Source: Agapetus fuscipes (Eukaryota; Arthropoda; Insecta; Trichoptera; Glossosomatidae). Taken from it: 64,000 nucleotides of DNA. The stretch spans positions 1,550,001 to 1,614,000 of the forward strand of contig OX637363.1 in assembly GCA_951799405.1 (NCBI GenBank). The letters are read 5' to 3'. Below, in pieces: positions 10,528-20,711 of the stretch (the stretch's first letter is position 1; every line of letters begins with the position of its first letter). Made by a program: the position numbers and the translations under genes. The notes beneath the pieces are model-generated. The model was given only the letters and a program-made list of their open reading frames with translations. It was not told where the DNA came from and searched no databases.

Positions 10528-10826
10528 ACATCTTGTCTTGTCTTGTCTTGTATCCTGCCGCCATTCCTCTAGGGGTGGCCGGTACCTCCACTTGACTCTG
10601 TCCTTGCATACTTCTTTCATCTCATCTAATTTCATTACTCTTTCATGCATTTCTCTTCTCTTGTTTCCACTCTGTAAATTTCATTCATTCGCAATCTCAC
10701 TTATCTGATCAATCCATACTTTCCTAGGTCTTCCCCTTCCACGCTTACCTATTACATTCCCTTTTTACCCTTTTTTTGGCAGTCGGTCTTCATTCATCCT
10801 TTCAATATGTCCAAACCATCGACATA
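10528..10826 (-). pseudogene. LINE-C, C-terminal part with ACAAG tail
   Basis: Minus-strand text reads as a relative of LINE-A/B: GRGRPRKVWIDQISEIANE-like, then MKEVCKDR, ending at a (ACAAG)n tail at 10528-10550. Several frameshifts and stops. Codons and tail differ from both LINE-A and LINE-B, so I treat it as a third family. It continues at 11087-11221 and 11532-11622. Confidence 0.7.
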
Positions 10827-11086
10827 TTGAATTTCCTTGACTTATAGGTTGGTATGCGGCTGACCACCCATACTGTAAAAAATGGTTCACTTTGCCAATG
10901 TCACCCCTGTTTCAGGGAAGGACGGCAAGAGTTGCAGGGCTTATGTTCATTTGAGATTGGGTTTTTATAATGTGGGTCCACATGCGGCATGTGTTAGCGC
11001 GAAATTATACATGTCTGCTTGTGGGAATGCTTTTAATATAAATCTTAAATGATATATATCCTTGCAGCTTAGATTAGATTAGATCG
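10827..11086 (+). mobile_element. SINE-A inserted in LINE-C
   Basis: Full unit from ttccttgacttataggttgg to gcagcttagattagattaga. The LINE-C frame resumes after it (catcacacttctttgaac), so it was inserted into that element, in the opposite orientation. Confidence 0.8.
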
Positions 11087-11221
11087 CATCACACTTCTTT
11101 GAACTTTCACTTTCACGCTTTTTTTTACTCCGCATTAATTCAGAACCCATTCGTTTCCCACTGTATCTTTCAGGGTTTTCCTGTCATACTTCTCAAATGA
11201 GCCATTTCTACGGTGCATACC
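11087..11221 (-). pseudogene. LINE-C middle fragment
   Basis: Encodes, on the minus strand, the stretch between the polymerase and the RWFGH region (KTLKDTVGNEWVLN-like, MAHLRSMTGK-like). It is bounded by the SINE-A and SINE-1 insertions. Confidence 0.65.
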
Positions 11222-11531
11222 TTGGACCGGTCCGTAGTCCAGTGGCAACACTTCGGACTCGTAAATGGAAGGTTGTGGATTCGGATCCCGGCGGAGCACA
11301 AAAATATACCATTTATATTTCGAATGTGCTCTTTGCTGAGTTGAAAAATTCATAAACCTTTACCAAAGACCGGTCACTGAAAGGTCCATCCAACCTTACA
11401 ACAACTGGGTCTTGCTTGAGAGTTGGCGCTTTCTACAGCGACGACCAAGCTCGCAGAGGGCTCTTGAGGTGTGATACACACAAAAACAGCGCTCACCAAA
11501 TAAATCATCCTAATATTATTATTATTATTAT
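11222..11531 (+). mobile_element. SINE-1 with L2-like tail, 7 bp target duplication
   Basis: Head ggaccggtccgtagtccagt, B box in a decayed form (ggattcggatcccgg), body (ctttgctgagttgaaaaatt, gaccggtcactgaaaggtcc), junction gacgaccaagctcg, then the tail agagggctcttgaggtgtga and (ATT)n. The flanks repeat atacctt (11215-11221 and just after the ATT run), which is the target duplication within LINE-C. Confidence 0.85.
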
Positions 11532-11621
11532 ACCTTATTTACTTCTCTTTCATTCACCGTCCACGACTTGCTTCCATACATCAGGGTCGGCAACAATATA
11601 CAATTGTGTACCGCCATTTTA
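11532..11621 (-). pseudogene. LINE-C upstream fragment
   Basis: Encodes MYGSKSWTVNERE-like text on the minus strand, matching the LINE-A/B region LMYGSEAWTV. It ends where an L2-like copy begins at 11622. Confidence 0.65.
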
Positions 11622-11940
11622 CCGGTCTGTCCCCAAATATCTCGCTGATTTGATCAAACCAGTCACCCTCGGCAAAAAAAGCCAAACACTGCGCTCGGCT
11701 GAAACTGGAGCCAAATCAAGGATTGAAGAACCGATAAGAAGAGTTAACACAATGTTCGAAGAGCGTGCATTTGCAGTTGCTGGTCCTCTGGCCTGGAACC
11801 GCCTGCCACATCATGTGAGAGAGCTAGAGGACCATGGTAAGTTCCGGAATGCACTGAAGACAAGCAAATTTCTGGCATCATTTGCACAAGCGCCCTTGGA
11901 GTGACTACTAAAAAAATCATTAACTCATCATCATCATCAA
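11622..11940 (+). pseudogene. L2/CR1-like LINE C-terminus with ATC tail
   Basis: The frame ending at 11904 encodes YLADLIKPVTLGKKSQTLRS, RIEEPIRRVNTMFEERAF and AVAGPLAWNRLPHHVREL, closing with KFRNALKTSKFL. This is an L2-like C-terminus of a lineage different from the copy at 6490. A close relative lies at 63640-64000 on the minus strand. The tail is (ATC)n. Confidence 0.75.
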
Positions 11941-12305
11941 AGGTTTATAAATTTTTCAACCCAGCGAAGGGCAAATTTGAAAAATATAAACGGTATATTT
12001 TTTGTGCTCCGCCGGGATTCGAACCCGCAATCTTCCATTTACAAGTCAGAAGTGTTAACAACTACACTACGGACCGATCATGGTATGTCGTGGATTCGAA
12101 CCCGCAACCTTCCATTTACAAGTCAGAAGTGTAAACCACTAGACTACGGAGCGATCATGGTAGGTATATGAATTTTTCAACCCAGCGAAATGAAAATTTG
12201 AAAATATAAACGGTATATTTTTTGTGCTCCGCCGGGATTCGAACCCGCAATCTTCCATTTACAAGTCAGAAGTGTTAATCACTAGACTACGGAAGGATCA
12301 TGGTA
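11941..12305 (-). repeat. SINE-1 head, locally triplicated
   Basis: Three tRNA-like heads in a row on the minus strand, each with gattcgaacccgcaa (B box) and ctacggaccgatcatgg or variants. The first and third carry the full ttgtgctccgccggg and cgaaatg-type body; the middle one has only the head. It looks like unequal duplication inside one SINE-1 copy, not separate insertions. Confidence 0.7.
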
Positions 12306-12954
12306 TGTCCATAAAAAATAATGTTACTATTGTGAGCCGATCACCTACGATGAAAATATTTACGCACATACCATAATTATTACTACCGTAGTAGGTACTT
12401 CCTTTTCCTTCCAATGGAATTCTAGAACGAGATTCAAATTTGAATTCAGTTTGCTGTTACAGCTCACGGAGAGTGGACGTGCACTCGGTTGCTTAATTTT
12501 TATAATTACGTACTGTACGAAAGTTTGTTTACGTTTGTGTATGGAATTTTTCAATGTTTTTTTTTTACGAAATTTGTTAGAAAAATATAGCAGTGCTTTT
12601 CAAATATGAAATTTAATACGTTGTGTTTGTAAAAAATATACTGTTTATTTGTTCACAAATCAAAGTGTATTTTCTAAGAAGAAAGTCAAGTTTTCTTTTT
12701 AAAAACTTCTACAGTACGTAAGTTTTTATAAGTTTTTTTCTTTATATTTTCTTTATATTTTCTTTTTAATTGTCTTTTTAACTATTTATGTTTTACACAT
12801 TAGAGATTTAAGTGAATTTAGTCATATAATATGCGTATATAATTTTTTTAAATGTTTTTTTTTGTATAATTAATTCACAAGCAATTTACGTTTTTTTTTG
12901 TTATAAATGATAAATACGTAAATGTTAAAACAGGAAATCTTTTTCTCATCTTTA
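12306..12954. other. No gene seen; very AT-rich
   Basis: Poly-T runs and simple AT-rich text (ttctttatattttctttata). Nothing assignable. Confidence 0.4.
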
Positions 12955-13172
12955 ATCTATAAACTAAGTTGCAAAGATATATTACATTTGAGATTTGTAT
13001 TAAATGTTTTCCCACAAGCAGATACGTATTAAGTTTGCATGCCGCATTTGAACCTACAATATACTCAAATGAACAATAGCCCTGCAACTCTTGCCGACAT
13101 TCCCTGAAACAGGGGTGACATTGGCAAAGTGAATCAATTATTACAGTATGGGTTGTCAGCCTCATACCGGCA
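12955..13172 (-). mobile_element. SINE-A, minus copy
   Basis: Runs from tataaactaagttgcaaag to cagcctcataccgg at 13172. There it meets a plus-strand copy head to head, so the 5' end is lost. Confidence 0.75.
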
Positions 13173-13348
13173 ACGGTCTGCAAGAGTTGCAGGGCTTATG
13201 TTCATTTGAGATTGGGCTTTATATTGTAGATTCACATGCGGAATGTGCAAGCGTAAGCTCATAAGTGTCTGCTTGTGGGATCGCATATAATATAAATCTT
13301 AAATTTTATATGTAATGTATCTTGCAACATAGATTATATATTGTTATT
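13173..13348 (+). mobile_element. SINE-A, plus copy, 5' part missing
   Basis: Starts at caagagttgcagggcttat and ends at cttgcaacatagatt. Forms an inverted pair with the copy to its left. The downstream flank resembles that of the LINE-A copy ending at 1052. Confidence 0.7.
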
Positions 13349-13544
13349 ATGGAACAATTGGCTTTTAATTCCATGCAAAAAGATTTTGCTTTTTTTTAAC
13401 GATTGACGAATTTTTCTCGATTTCTTGTATCGTATTTTATCCTTATAGATAAAATTGCACTGGATATGAGTCAAGAAGGAATTATTAATTTTTCTATTTT
13501 TAATTTAGTTTATTGAACCCATGCGGTCAGAATATCGGGGGTGA

Positions 13545-13830
13545 TCTAATCTAATCTAAGTTGCAAGGATAATATGTAACATTGGAGATTCACCTAAACG
13601 TAAGCAAACACCTACAAGTTCGCACTTGTACATGCCGTATGTGAACCTACAACATAAAAACCCAAATCTCAAATGAACATACACTTTGCAACTCTGGCCG
13701 ACCTTTCCTGGAACAGGGGTGACATTGGCAAAGTGAACCATTTTCTACAGCATGGATGGTCAGCCACATATATTTACCTATAAGTCAAGGAACATACACA
13801 ACAAGTTGCATTTTTTTAGCCCTGATGAAT
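13545..13830 (-). mobile_element. SINE-A with a little LINE-A 3' UTR
   Basis: From ctaatctaatctaagttgca to ataagtcaaggaacataca, then acaacaagttgcattttttt, which is the LINE-A UTR preceding the unit. So this copy is a truncated LINE-A rather than a free SINE-A. Confidence 0.7.
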
Positions 13831-14984
13831 TAATATTTACTTAAGATAGTATGAAAAAACTGAAACTGATTAATTAATTTAATTCTTGAAAACGGTTTTT
13901 TCATATTATCTCGAAAACTGTTCACATTACCAGAAATATTATCCATAGACTCACTAGACATTGTATCATTCTATAATTATGAAGAACAAAAATATTTCCA
14001 AAATATGAAACAACAATATTAAAACAAAAAACGAGTTTTTAAAATATTTTTTGTGGTGTCATTTTTTAAGTTTTATAGAAAAATTTAACTTTAAAATTTA
14101 GGTAAAAAGTCAGGTAACATGCGTGATTTTTTCCATTAATGTCACTTATTTACTAAGGCCATAAAGTATAAGAAACATCTTTTGAATAACAACGGATTTT
14201 TTTTTGTGAATACAGCCTTAAACGCGTAGCTATGTAGCTATTTTTCATGTTCTTTTTCGTTTAAAATTAATTATGAATAGGTAATATAAATGCGGAAGGG
14301 GGGGCCCATGCTTCTTCTCGCACCAGGGCCCCCGGTGGGCCTACTCCATAGGCTTGTGTATGGGAAAATATTTCTGTTTTCTCTACTTTTTATCTTCTTT
14401 TATTTTTCTATTTTCAAACAATAAGCTTTATAGAAAAAGCAATTCATGAATATGCACGAGGTTCACATGATAAAAATGCAAAGAGGCTTTTTTACATTGA
14501 TGTGGTTTCACATAAAATAAATATTTCTCACGCTCAGAAAAAAATGCTACAACATCGTTTATAGCTTTGTCTACAGACAAACTGAATAATATTGTTTATG
14601 CATGTATAATTTAAGTTGCAAAGATATGAGTATTAAAAGTAGAGGCCTACACCCCATCTACCTATCATGAAAATTAATTAATGATATTGTTTCGAACGTT
14701 GGAGTTCGTGGGGTTTGCTTGTGTGTGTGTGTCCGCCGCAAGAATAATGATTAAACAGACTGGTCTAGTACAATCTACTATAAAATAATCAAGAACAAGC
14801 AAGAATAGTCCCTTTCGTATCTATATATTGTGAGCCGCAATTGTGTGCAAGTCAAAGTCGATAAAAATATAGATTCGTGAAGTCGATAAGCTTGAGTTAG
14901 AAATCTGTACATTGTAATAAATAAATCCTGAAAAATAAATAAATTGCAGTTTTATTTTAAGAACCTAAATAATATCTTAACTAA
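13831..14984. other. Unassigned; includes a diverged M3-like block
   Basis: Bases 13840-14210 hold a reversed, diverged form of the element at 2870-3270 (ggccataaagtataagaaac; aaaacggttttttcat). Bases 14290-14350 are a GC-rich patch (gggggggcccatgc, cagggcccccggtgggcc). No coding signal. Confidence 0.4.
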
Positions 14985-15405
14985 TCTAAACTTAGTTGCA
15001 AAATATAAGTAACATTAGAGATTCACATTACATGCATTTTCACAAAACAGACATGTTTAAGTTCGCGCTTAAACATGCCGCATGTAATCCTACAATATAA
15101 AAACCCGAATCTCAAATGGACATACACCCTGCAACTACTGCCGACCTTTCCTGAAACCGGGGTGACATTGGCAAAGTGAGCCATTTTCTACAGCATGGGT
15201 GGTCAGTCGCATACCAACATATAAATCAAGGAACATACACAGCAAATTACATTTTTTTTAAATCAACAAATTATAACTTGTATGGACATCAAAAACTAAC
15301 AGAAAACAGATTTTAATTTAAAAAAAACCCTTGCCGCCAACATCACAGATTAACCGCCATTTCTTTCTGTCCCTACACACTTCTTTCAATCTTACCAGTA
15401 TGTGT
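14985..15405 (-). mobile_element. LINE-A 5'-truncated copy
   Basis: SINE-A unit (14985-15235), the UTR to about 15330, then minus-strand coding remnants at 15330-15400 (CKDRKKWRLICDVGG-like; seen as ttgccgccaacatcacagat on plus). It breaks off just inside the last codons. Confidence 0.75.
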
Positions 15406-16011
15406 AAAAATAACAATCGAATCGAGCGGTTTGATTTTATATTATGCAAGTCAAATAACGGCTCGAAGACCTTGAATTATTTTTTACGTGGATTAACGTT
15501 TTTAAAAGTTGGATTCCGAATAATACAAGTTACCGTGTTGATTTTTGCACAAACTGTTTATGCAGTTCATACGACCCCCTCATCTCCGACATACAAACTG
15601 CCATTTACCGTGCGTGACTTATTTCAATCAGCCGTTCATACCGCATACCGCACTTGCATACGATGGCAGTGGAATAGTTTTATATTTAGATTTCAGCAAT
15701 AATTCAATTTACGACTCTGCATTGATTCTAGACTTTTGCATAGAGTTGTAACAATCGTTTTTTTTTTTCCAAATTTTTCTAACTTGAAAGTTTTCTCGGA
15801 ATCAGTTTGTGATCTTCATATTTACAAAAATAATAGTGACACAGTTAATATTTATCAATTGGAAATAAGACGAACCGTTGTAAGAGAACTTACATTATTC
15901 TTGACGTTTCGTTAGCGACGTAGCGAACGTTTTCAAGAAACACCCTGTGTGCACGACGACTAATGAATAATTGAAAAGGATGTGATATTATACTATAATC
16001 TATTTTTTTTT
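15406..16011. other. No gene recognised
   Basis: A 123-codon frame at 15331-15702 is unsupported by motifs. Bases 15895-15960 contain gacgtttcgttagcgacg, a word seen in several insect repeats. Nothing firm. Confidence 0.35.
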
Positions 16012-16308
16012 AAGAAATCTTGTGCGGGAGACTCCCTAGATTCTAGAGACTCTAGGGGTCTATGACACTTGTTGTAGTGCCGCAGAGGTGTACGAGCTTG
16101 GTCGTCGCTACAAAGCGCCAATACTCAAGCAAGACCCAGTTGCTATAAGGCTGGATGGACCTTTGGTGACCGGTCATTGGTAATTTTCAACCCAGCGAAG
16201 AGCAAATTTGAAAATATAAATGGTATATTTTTTGTGCTCCGCCGGGATTCGAACCCACAACCTTCCCATTCAGTGTCCGCAGTGTTACCACTGAGCTACG
16301 GACCGGTC
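16012..16308 (-). mobile_element. SINE-1 with alternative poly-A tail
   Basis: Minus-strand order: tRNA-like head (gaccggtccgtagctcagtg), body, junction gacgaccaagctcg, then the second type of tail (tacacctctgcggcactaca, agactccctagattctagag read on plus) ending in poly-A (plus strand poly-T at about 16010). No L2-like tail. Confidence 0.8.
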
Positions 16309-16319
16309 AAATTACCTAT

Positions 16320-16560
16320 GTTTCAAAGATGCATTGGCATTTAAGACCCATATTGAATGCATGCCTACAATCAGACACATGTACGTTCACGCTTACACGT
16401 GCTGCATGAGTACACACAAAATAAAACAAACCTCACATGAACATAATCTTTGCAACTCGTGCCGCTATTCACATGAAACGGGGTGGCATTGGCAAAAGTG
16501 AACCAAGTTTTTACAGCATGGGGGGTCAACCTCATACCAACCAATAATATTAGTCAAAGA
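16320..16560 (-). mobile_element. SINE-A, divergent subtype
   Basis: Matches the unit end to end but with gaaacggggtggcattggca in place of aacaggggtgacattggca, and catgcctacaatcagacac. The same subtype recurs at 34232 (plus) and 54450 (minus). 5' boundary at attagtcaaaga. Confidence 0.7.
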
Positions 16561-16624
16561 AACACATTTTTTTCGGAAAGTCATATTTTTTAAGTACACC
16601 TCCATGAAAGTCATAAGTTTTGAA

Positions 16625-16772
16625 GCAGCTTACAATATAAAAATCCAAACCTCAAATGAACATACACCTTGCAACTCTTGCCGACCTACCCTGACACAGG
16701 GGTGACATTAGCAAAGTGAACCGTTTTCTACAGCATGGGTGGTCAACCGCATACCAACCTATAAGTCAAGGT
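16625..16772 (-). mobile_element. SINE-A, 3' end missing
   Basis: From acaatataaaaatccaaacc to cctataagtcaagg at 16772, the standard 5' boundary. Confidence 0.7.
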
Positions 16773-17091
16773 GCGCTCGACCAAAACTGTTGTTCATATG
16801 TAATTTCGGGAATTCCCTGTTCATGGAAATGGAGCACATCCCTAGGTGTTTACGATCCGTAACCTTGGTAGCCATTACATGTTGTGTGATAATCAAATCA
16901 AAAGCCGTGAAATTCAGTTGATAATATACCATTAGCGTAACCGAGCTGACGACTCTGCAGATGTAGCGCTTACGATGCAGCGAGCCAATGTCGAAGTTGC
17001 TTACTTCATTGCGCAACAAAATAAATGAATCGTCATGACAAGATTCGAAATATACAGGAATTACAGTATTTCATTCTCTCAGAGGAGCCTG
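16773..17091. other. No gene seen
   Basis: Short frames on both strands overlap and show no motif. Confidence 0.35.
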
Positions 17092-17478
17092 TACTGTAAC
17101 TGTAACTCTGTCGCTCCCCTCTGTCTAGGGGTGGCCAGAGCCTCTGCAGAGCTGCCTCCATTTTTTCCTATACTTACATACCTCTTTCAATTCATTCATA
17201 TCGATCACCTTTTTCATGCATTTTCTACTTTTATACATTTTCATTTTGTATATCCCATTCTTTCACAATCTCCTCAATCTGATCACTCCATACTTTTCTC
17301 GGTCGCCCCTTTCCTCTTTTTCCTTTCACACTTTCTTTGTATACATACTTTGTCAGTCTATCATCATTCATTCTTTCCACATGCCCAAACCATCTCATCA
17401 CATTCTTTTGTACCTTAACTTTCACATCCTCTTTCAAATTACATTATTTTTTTACTCATTGATTGCTAACTCTATCAG
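17092..17478 (-). pseudogene. LINE-B 5'-truncated copy
   Basis: The tail gtactgtaactgtaactctg on plus is the LINE-B end. Minus-strand coding reads DVKVKVQKNVMRWFGHVERM, NDDRLTKYVYKESVKGKRGK and GRPRKVWSDQI, then breaks with a stop (WDIQNENV). Cut at 17478, where an L2-like piece begins. Confidence 0.8.
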
Positions 17479-17800
17479 CCCCGTCTTATTTGACTGAACT
17501 GTGTGAGGTTGAGAAGATTGTTGGTAAGCGGTGCAGCCTCCGCTCAGCGAGAGGTGATGCCATCAACAGGCTGGAAATGCCACCTCGACGGAGCAGAACG
17601 GGCTTTGGGGATATGGAGGGCGTTTGGCTCAGCGGGACCGTTGTGCTGGAACCAGCTACTCGTACCTCTGAAGCTGAGGACGGAGACCGGTGAAGAACGT
17701 TTCAAGAAGAGGTTGAAGAGTTATGTTTACCAGGACGCAAGTGAAGGATGGGCGCCCTTGGGGTGACTGAAGCCACTAAACGGCGCCCAAAAGAGAAAAT
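17479..17800 (+). pseudogene. L2/CR1-like LINE C-terminus
   Basis: APSYLTELCE at the left, then RCSLRSARGDAINRLEMP in one frame and a shifted frame encoding AFGSAGPLCWNQLLVPLKL and ERFKKRLKSYVYQDASEGWAPLG. The GPLCWN and RFKKRLKS patterns are L2-like. At least one frameshift. Ends cgcccttggggtgac then aaacggcgcc, the same 3' words as the other L2-like ends. Confidence 0.7.
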
Positions 17801-18009
17801 AAATTATACAATATCTATGTAATGCAGTATCTCTTCTTCCGAGATGGGAATCACACTTCTATTTTAATAGGAAATTCATGTCACTTCTTCTTGATTTAGA
17901 TTTTTCGGTCTGTGCTTCGGAAAAAAACTTCATATCAGGTTATGAATCCCGAGATGAGGACGTCTAGCTCTTTTCACCTTTTAGAAGGTCTTCCAGCTCG
18001 CAGTTGACC
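17801..18009. other. No feature seen
   Basis: Short unique-looking spacer between an L2-like end and LINE-A. Confidence 0.4.
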
Positions 18010-20573
18010 TATCTATAATCTATAATAATCTATAATCTAAGTTGCAAGGATATATTCATTTAAAGCTCTCAGATGTAAGCCCACAAACCAACAAGTGTAG
18101 TTCGCGCTTACAAATGCTGAATGCGTACTTACAAATAAAATCCAAACCTCAAATGAACATAAGCCCCACAACTTTTGCCGACCTTCCCTGAAACAGGGGT
18201 AACATTGGCAAAGTGAACCATTTTTTACAGTATGGGTGGTCAGCCTCATACCAACCTATAAGTCAAGGAATATGAATAAAAAATTACATTTAAATATATA
18301 AAAGAACAAAACCTTACAAAGAAATCTATACAAAAAAAGTCAGAAATTTCCTATGCAAAAAATGTAGCAAATTAATACACCAACATTAGAAATCACCATT
18401 GCAGATTAGCCGCCACTTCTTCCTGTCCTTGCACACTTCTTTCATTTCATCCAGAGTCATAACCTTTTTCATGCAAGTCCTCCTTTTATTATGACTCTGG
18501 ATATCCCATTCATTCGCTATTTCAGAAATTTGATCCATCCATACTTTTCTCGGTCTTCCTCTACCACGACATCCATCTGTTTTAGCAACATATACTTTCT
18601 TCGTCAATCTTTCATCACTCATTCTCTCCATATGCCCGAACCATCTTAACATACTTCTTTTAATCTTCACTTTCACACTTTCCCTTACACCACATTCTTC
18701 TCTTACAAAATCATTCCTCACTCTGTCACTTCGTTTTTTCCCAATCATACTTCTTAGATAGTCCATTTGTACTGTATGGACTTTACTAATTTCCCTTTCA
18801 CTCACCGTCCAGGCTTCACTTCCATACATCAAGGTTGGCACTAGTATACCACCGTGCACCGCCAATCTAACATTTTTTGAGAGATTCTGGTTCCTGGCGA
18901 TGCTAGCGGTAGCACCCAGTACGCACCTGCCTTTCATTATTCTTCTTTCAAATTCACCGGTCATTCTTCCATCTTTTTCAAACTTACTTCCCAGGTATAC
19001 AAACTCATTTACGACATCAACATTCATTCCATTAATTTTAAATTCATAATTCATACTTTCATCATCTCTTTCAAAAATCAATACTTTCGTCTTACTTGCA
19101 TTCAACTTCAAATGGTTACCTTTCAAAGCTTCATTCAATCTAGAGAGCATTGTTTGCAATTCTACTGCTGAATCAGATACAAGAACTGCATCATCTGCAT
19201 ACAGTAGAACACTCACTTTGCTCTCTCCTATCATCAATCCACAATCATTAAGTCGAGCATCTCTGACACACTTGTCCATGACTATGTTAAATAGCCATGG
19301 ACTCATCACACATCCTTGCCTCACACCCTTATAAACTTCAAACCACTCACTATACTCACCATCAATACGGACACATGCCTTACTATTTTCATAGTTTGCA
19401 TGCACCGCACCTAGGAGAGCCCCATTCACTCCGTATGCTTTCAAAACATCCCATAACATACCTCTGTCTACTGAGTCAAAAGCCTTTTCCAGATCTACAA
19501 AGGCCGTGAACAGCTTCCGCCTCACCGACAATTGTTTTTCAACAAGTTGTCGTAGAGTAAAAATCTGATCAACACAGCCTCTACCGGCCATAAAGCCGGA
19601 CTGTACATCGGAAATCCTTTCACTAGTAGTCAGAATCACATTTTTTATAATCACCTTACAGAAGACTTTTCCTGGTATACTGAGTAGACTGATTGGTCTG
19701 AAGTTCTGACAGTCTTTTTTGTCCCCTTTACCTTTGTAAATGGGAACAATGACTGCCTTCCTCCAATCCATCGGTACTACTCCTGCATTCACACAGAGCT
19801 TACATAATTCGTACATCCAATCTATCACACATTCACCTCCTGCTTTCAACATTTCACCATTTATACCATCAAACCCAGCAGACTTCCCATTCTTCAGACG
19901 TGAAATAGACACTTTCATTTCTTCTTTCATAATATTCAATTCATTCGCTTCATCTATCTGTTCATAAATTCTTCTTTCACCCTGACCAAAAATTTCTTGA
20001 AAATAGTTCTTCCATCTCTTGCATACTTCTTCATTCTCCCATACCATCTCACCGGCAGCACTTTTGACTCCCGGAGTGGTCAATGCAGAAGATTTATTTC
20101 TATCCGCATTGATCCACCTCCAAAATTCCTTCTTACTGTCGGTGAAACTTTTGTTAATCCTTTCATCAATCTTTCTTTGTTCATTCATCTTGCTTTCATA
20201 AATTATATTCTTCGCCATTCTCTTAGCTATCTTATATTCCTCTTCTAGCTTTCTATCATTTCTATCATTCAACCAATTTTCGTAACACTTTTTCTTAACT
20301 TTCACAGCTTCCTTCACTCTATCATTCCACCAGGCATCTCCTTTCAATCTTCCACCTTTCGTTACCCCACATGCTTTTTTAGCGCATTCAGTCATTCCTT
20401 CTTTCAGATCTTTCCACATACTTTCAATATCTTTTCCACACACACTCTTCTCAAGTTCACTCACACTTAAAATTTTGTGGAGCTCTGATACGTACTTCTC
20501 TTGCACATTTTCTTCATTCAGCCTTTCTACTTTTATTCTTTATCAACATCTCATTTCCTACTATGACCCATCC
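18010..20573 (-). mobile_element. LINE-A, longest copy
   Basis: On the minus strand: decayed 5' coding from about 20573, a long open frame, a UTR of about 100 bases, then the SINE-A unit (18267 down to 18018) and a tail of AATCTATA/AGATT units. The right edge meets an M2 MITE at 20575, so the true 5' part may have been lost there. It defines the order coding, UTR, SINE-A unit, tail for the family. Confidence 0.85.
18386..20506 (-). CDS. LINE-A reverse transcriptase, open frame lacking endonuclease
   Basis: About 706 open codons. The first codon of the frame is GTG and coding similarity continues upstream with a frameshift near 20535, so this is not the native start. In order: linker (DAWWNDRVKEAVKVKKK), template-grip motifs (VIVPIYKGKGDKKDCQNFRP, SLLSIPGKVFCK), motif A FVDLEKAFDSVDR at about residue 339, motif B GVRQGCVMSPWLFN, motif C YADD at about 436, thumb (LGSKFEKDGRMTGEFERRI), then RWFGHMERMSDERLTKKV at about 624 and GCRGRGRPRKVWMDQI. 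It would reverse-transcribe LINE-A RNA and could serve SINE-A, which has the same 3' end. No apurinic endonuclease is present, so this copy is dead or partial. Its open frame implies recent activity. Clade RTE-like, unresolved. Confidence 0.85.
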   Translation of the reverse strand: MQEKYVSELHKILSVSELEKSVCGKDIESMWKDLKEGMTECAKKACGVTKGGRLKGDAWWNDRVKEAVKVKKKCYENWLNDRNDRKLEEEYKIAKRMAKNIIYESKMNEQRKIDERINKSFTDSKKEFWRWINADRNKSSALTTPGVKSAAGEMVWENEEVCKRWKNYFQEIFGQGERRIYEQIDEANELNIMKEEMKVSISRLKNGKSAGFDGINGEMLKAGGECVIDWMYELCKLCVNAGVVPMDWRKAVIVPIYKGKGDKKDCQNFRPISLLSIPGKVFCKVIIKNVILTTSERISDVQSGFMAGRGCVDQIFTLRQLVEKQLSVRRKLFTAFVDLEKAFDSVDRGMLWDVLKAYGVNGALLGAVHANYENSKACVRIDGEYSEWFEVYKGVRQGCVMSPWLFNIVMDKCVRDARLNDCGLMIGESKVSVLLYADDAVLVSDSAVELQTMLSRLNEALKGNHLKLNASKTKVLIFERDDESMNYEFKINGMNVDVVNEFVYLGSKFEKDGRMTGEFERRIMKGRCVLGATASIARNQNLSKNVRLAVHGGILVPTLMYGSEAWTVSEREISKVHTVQMDYLRSMIGKKRSDRVRNDFVREECGVRESVKVKIKRSMLRWFGHMERMSDERLTKKVYVAKTDGCRGRGRPRKVWMDQISEIANEWDIQSHNKRRTCMKKVMTLDEMKEVCKDRKKWRLICNGDF

Positions 20574-20574
20574 A

Positions 20575-20711
20575 GGGCTGGAAGTCTCATCACCACGGTA
20601 ATTCTTACATACCGAATATCGGTAATATTTGAATGAAGACTAATCAGCACTTTCGGCCATCTTGGATTGACAGGTAGATAAGAATTACCGTGGTGATGAG
20701 ACTTCCAGCCC
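20575..20711. mobile_element. M2 MITE (GGGCTGGAAG inverted repeats)
   Basis: Arms gggctggaagtctcatcac and gtgatgagacttccagccc match over about 35 bases including ccacggtaattctta. The interior carries gccatcttggattgacagg. 137 bp, no coding. A clear target duplication was not found. Confidence 0.8.

Noticed and set aside
15331..15702. 123-codon open frame as a host gene
   Set aside because: It begins inside antisense LINE-A sequence and shows no motif or codon signal.
18386..20506. Intact autonomous LINE-A
   Set aside because: No endonuclease domain, GTG as first codon, and an upstream frameshift near 20535. Only a partial open frame.
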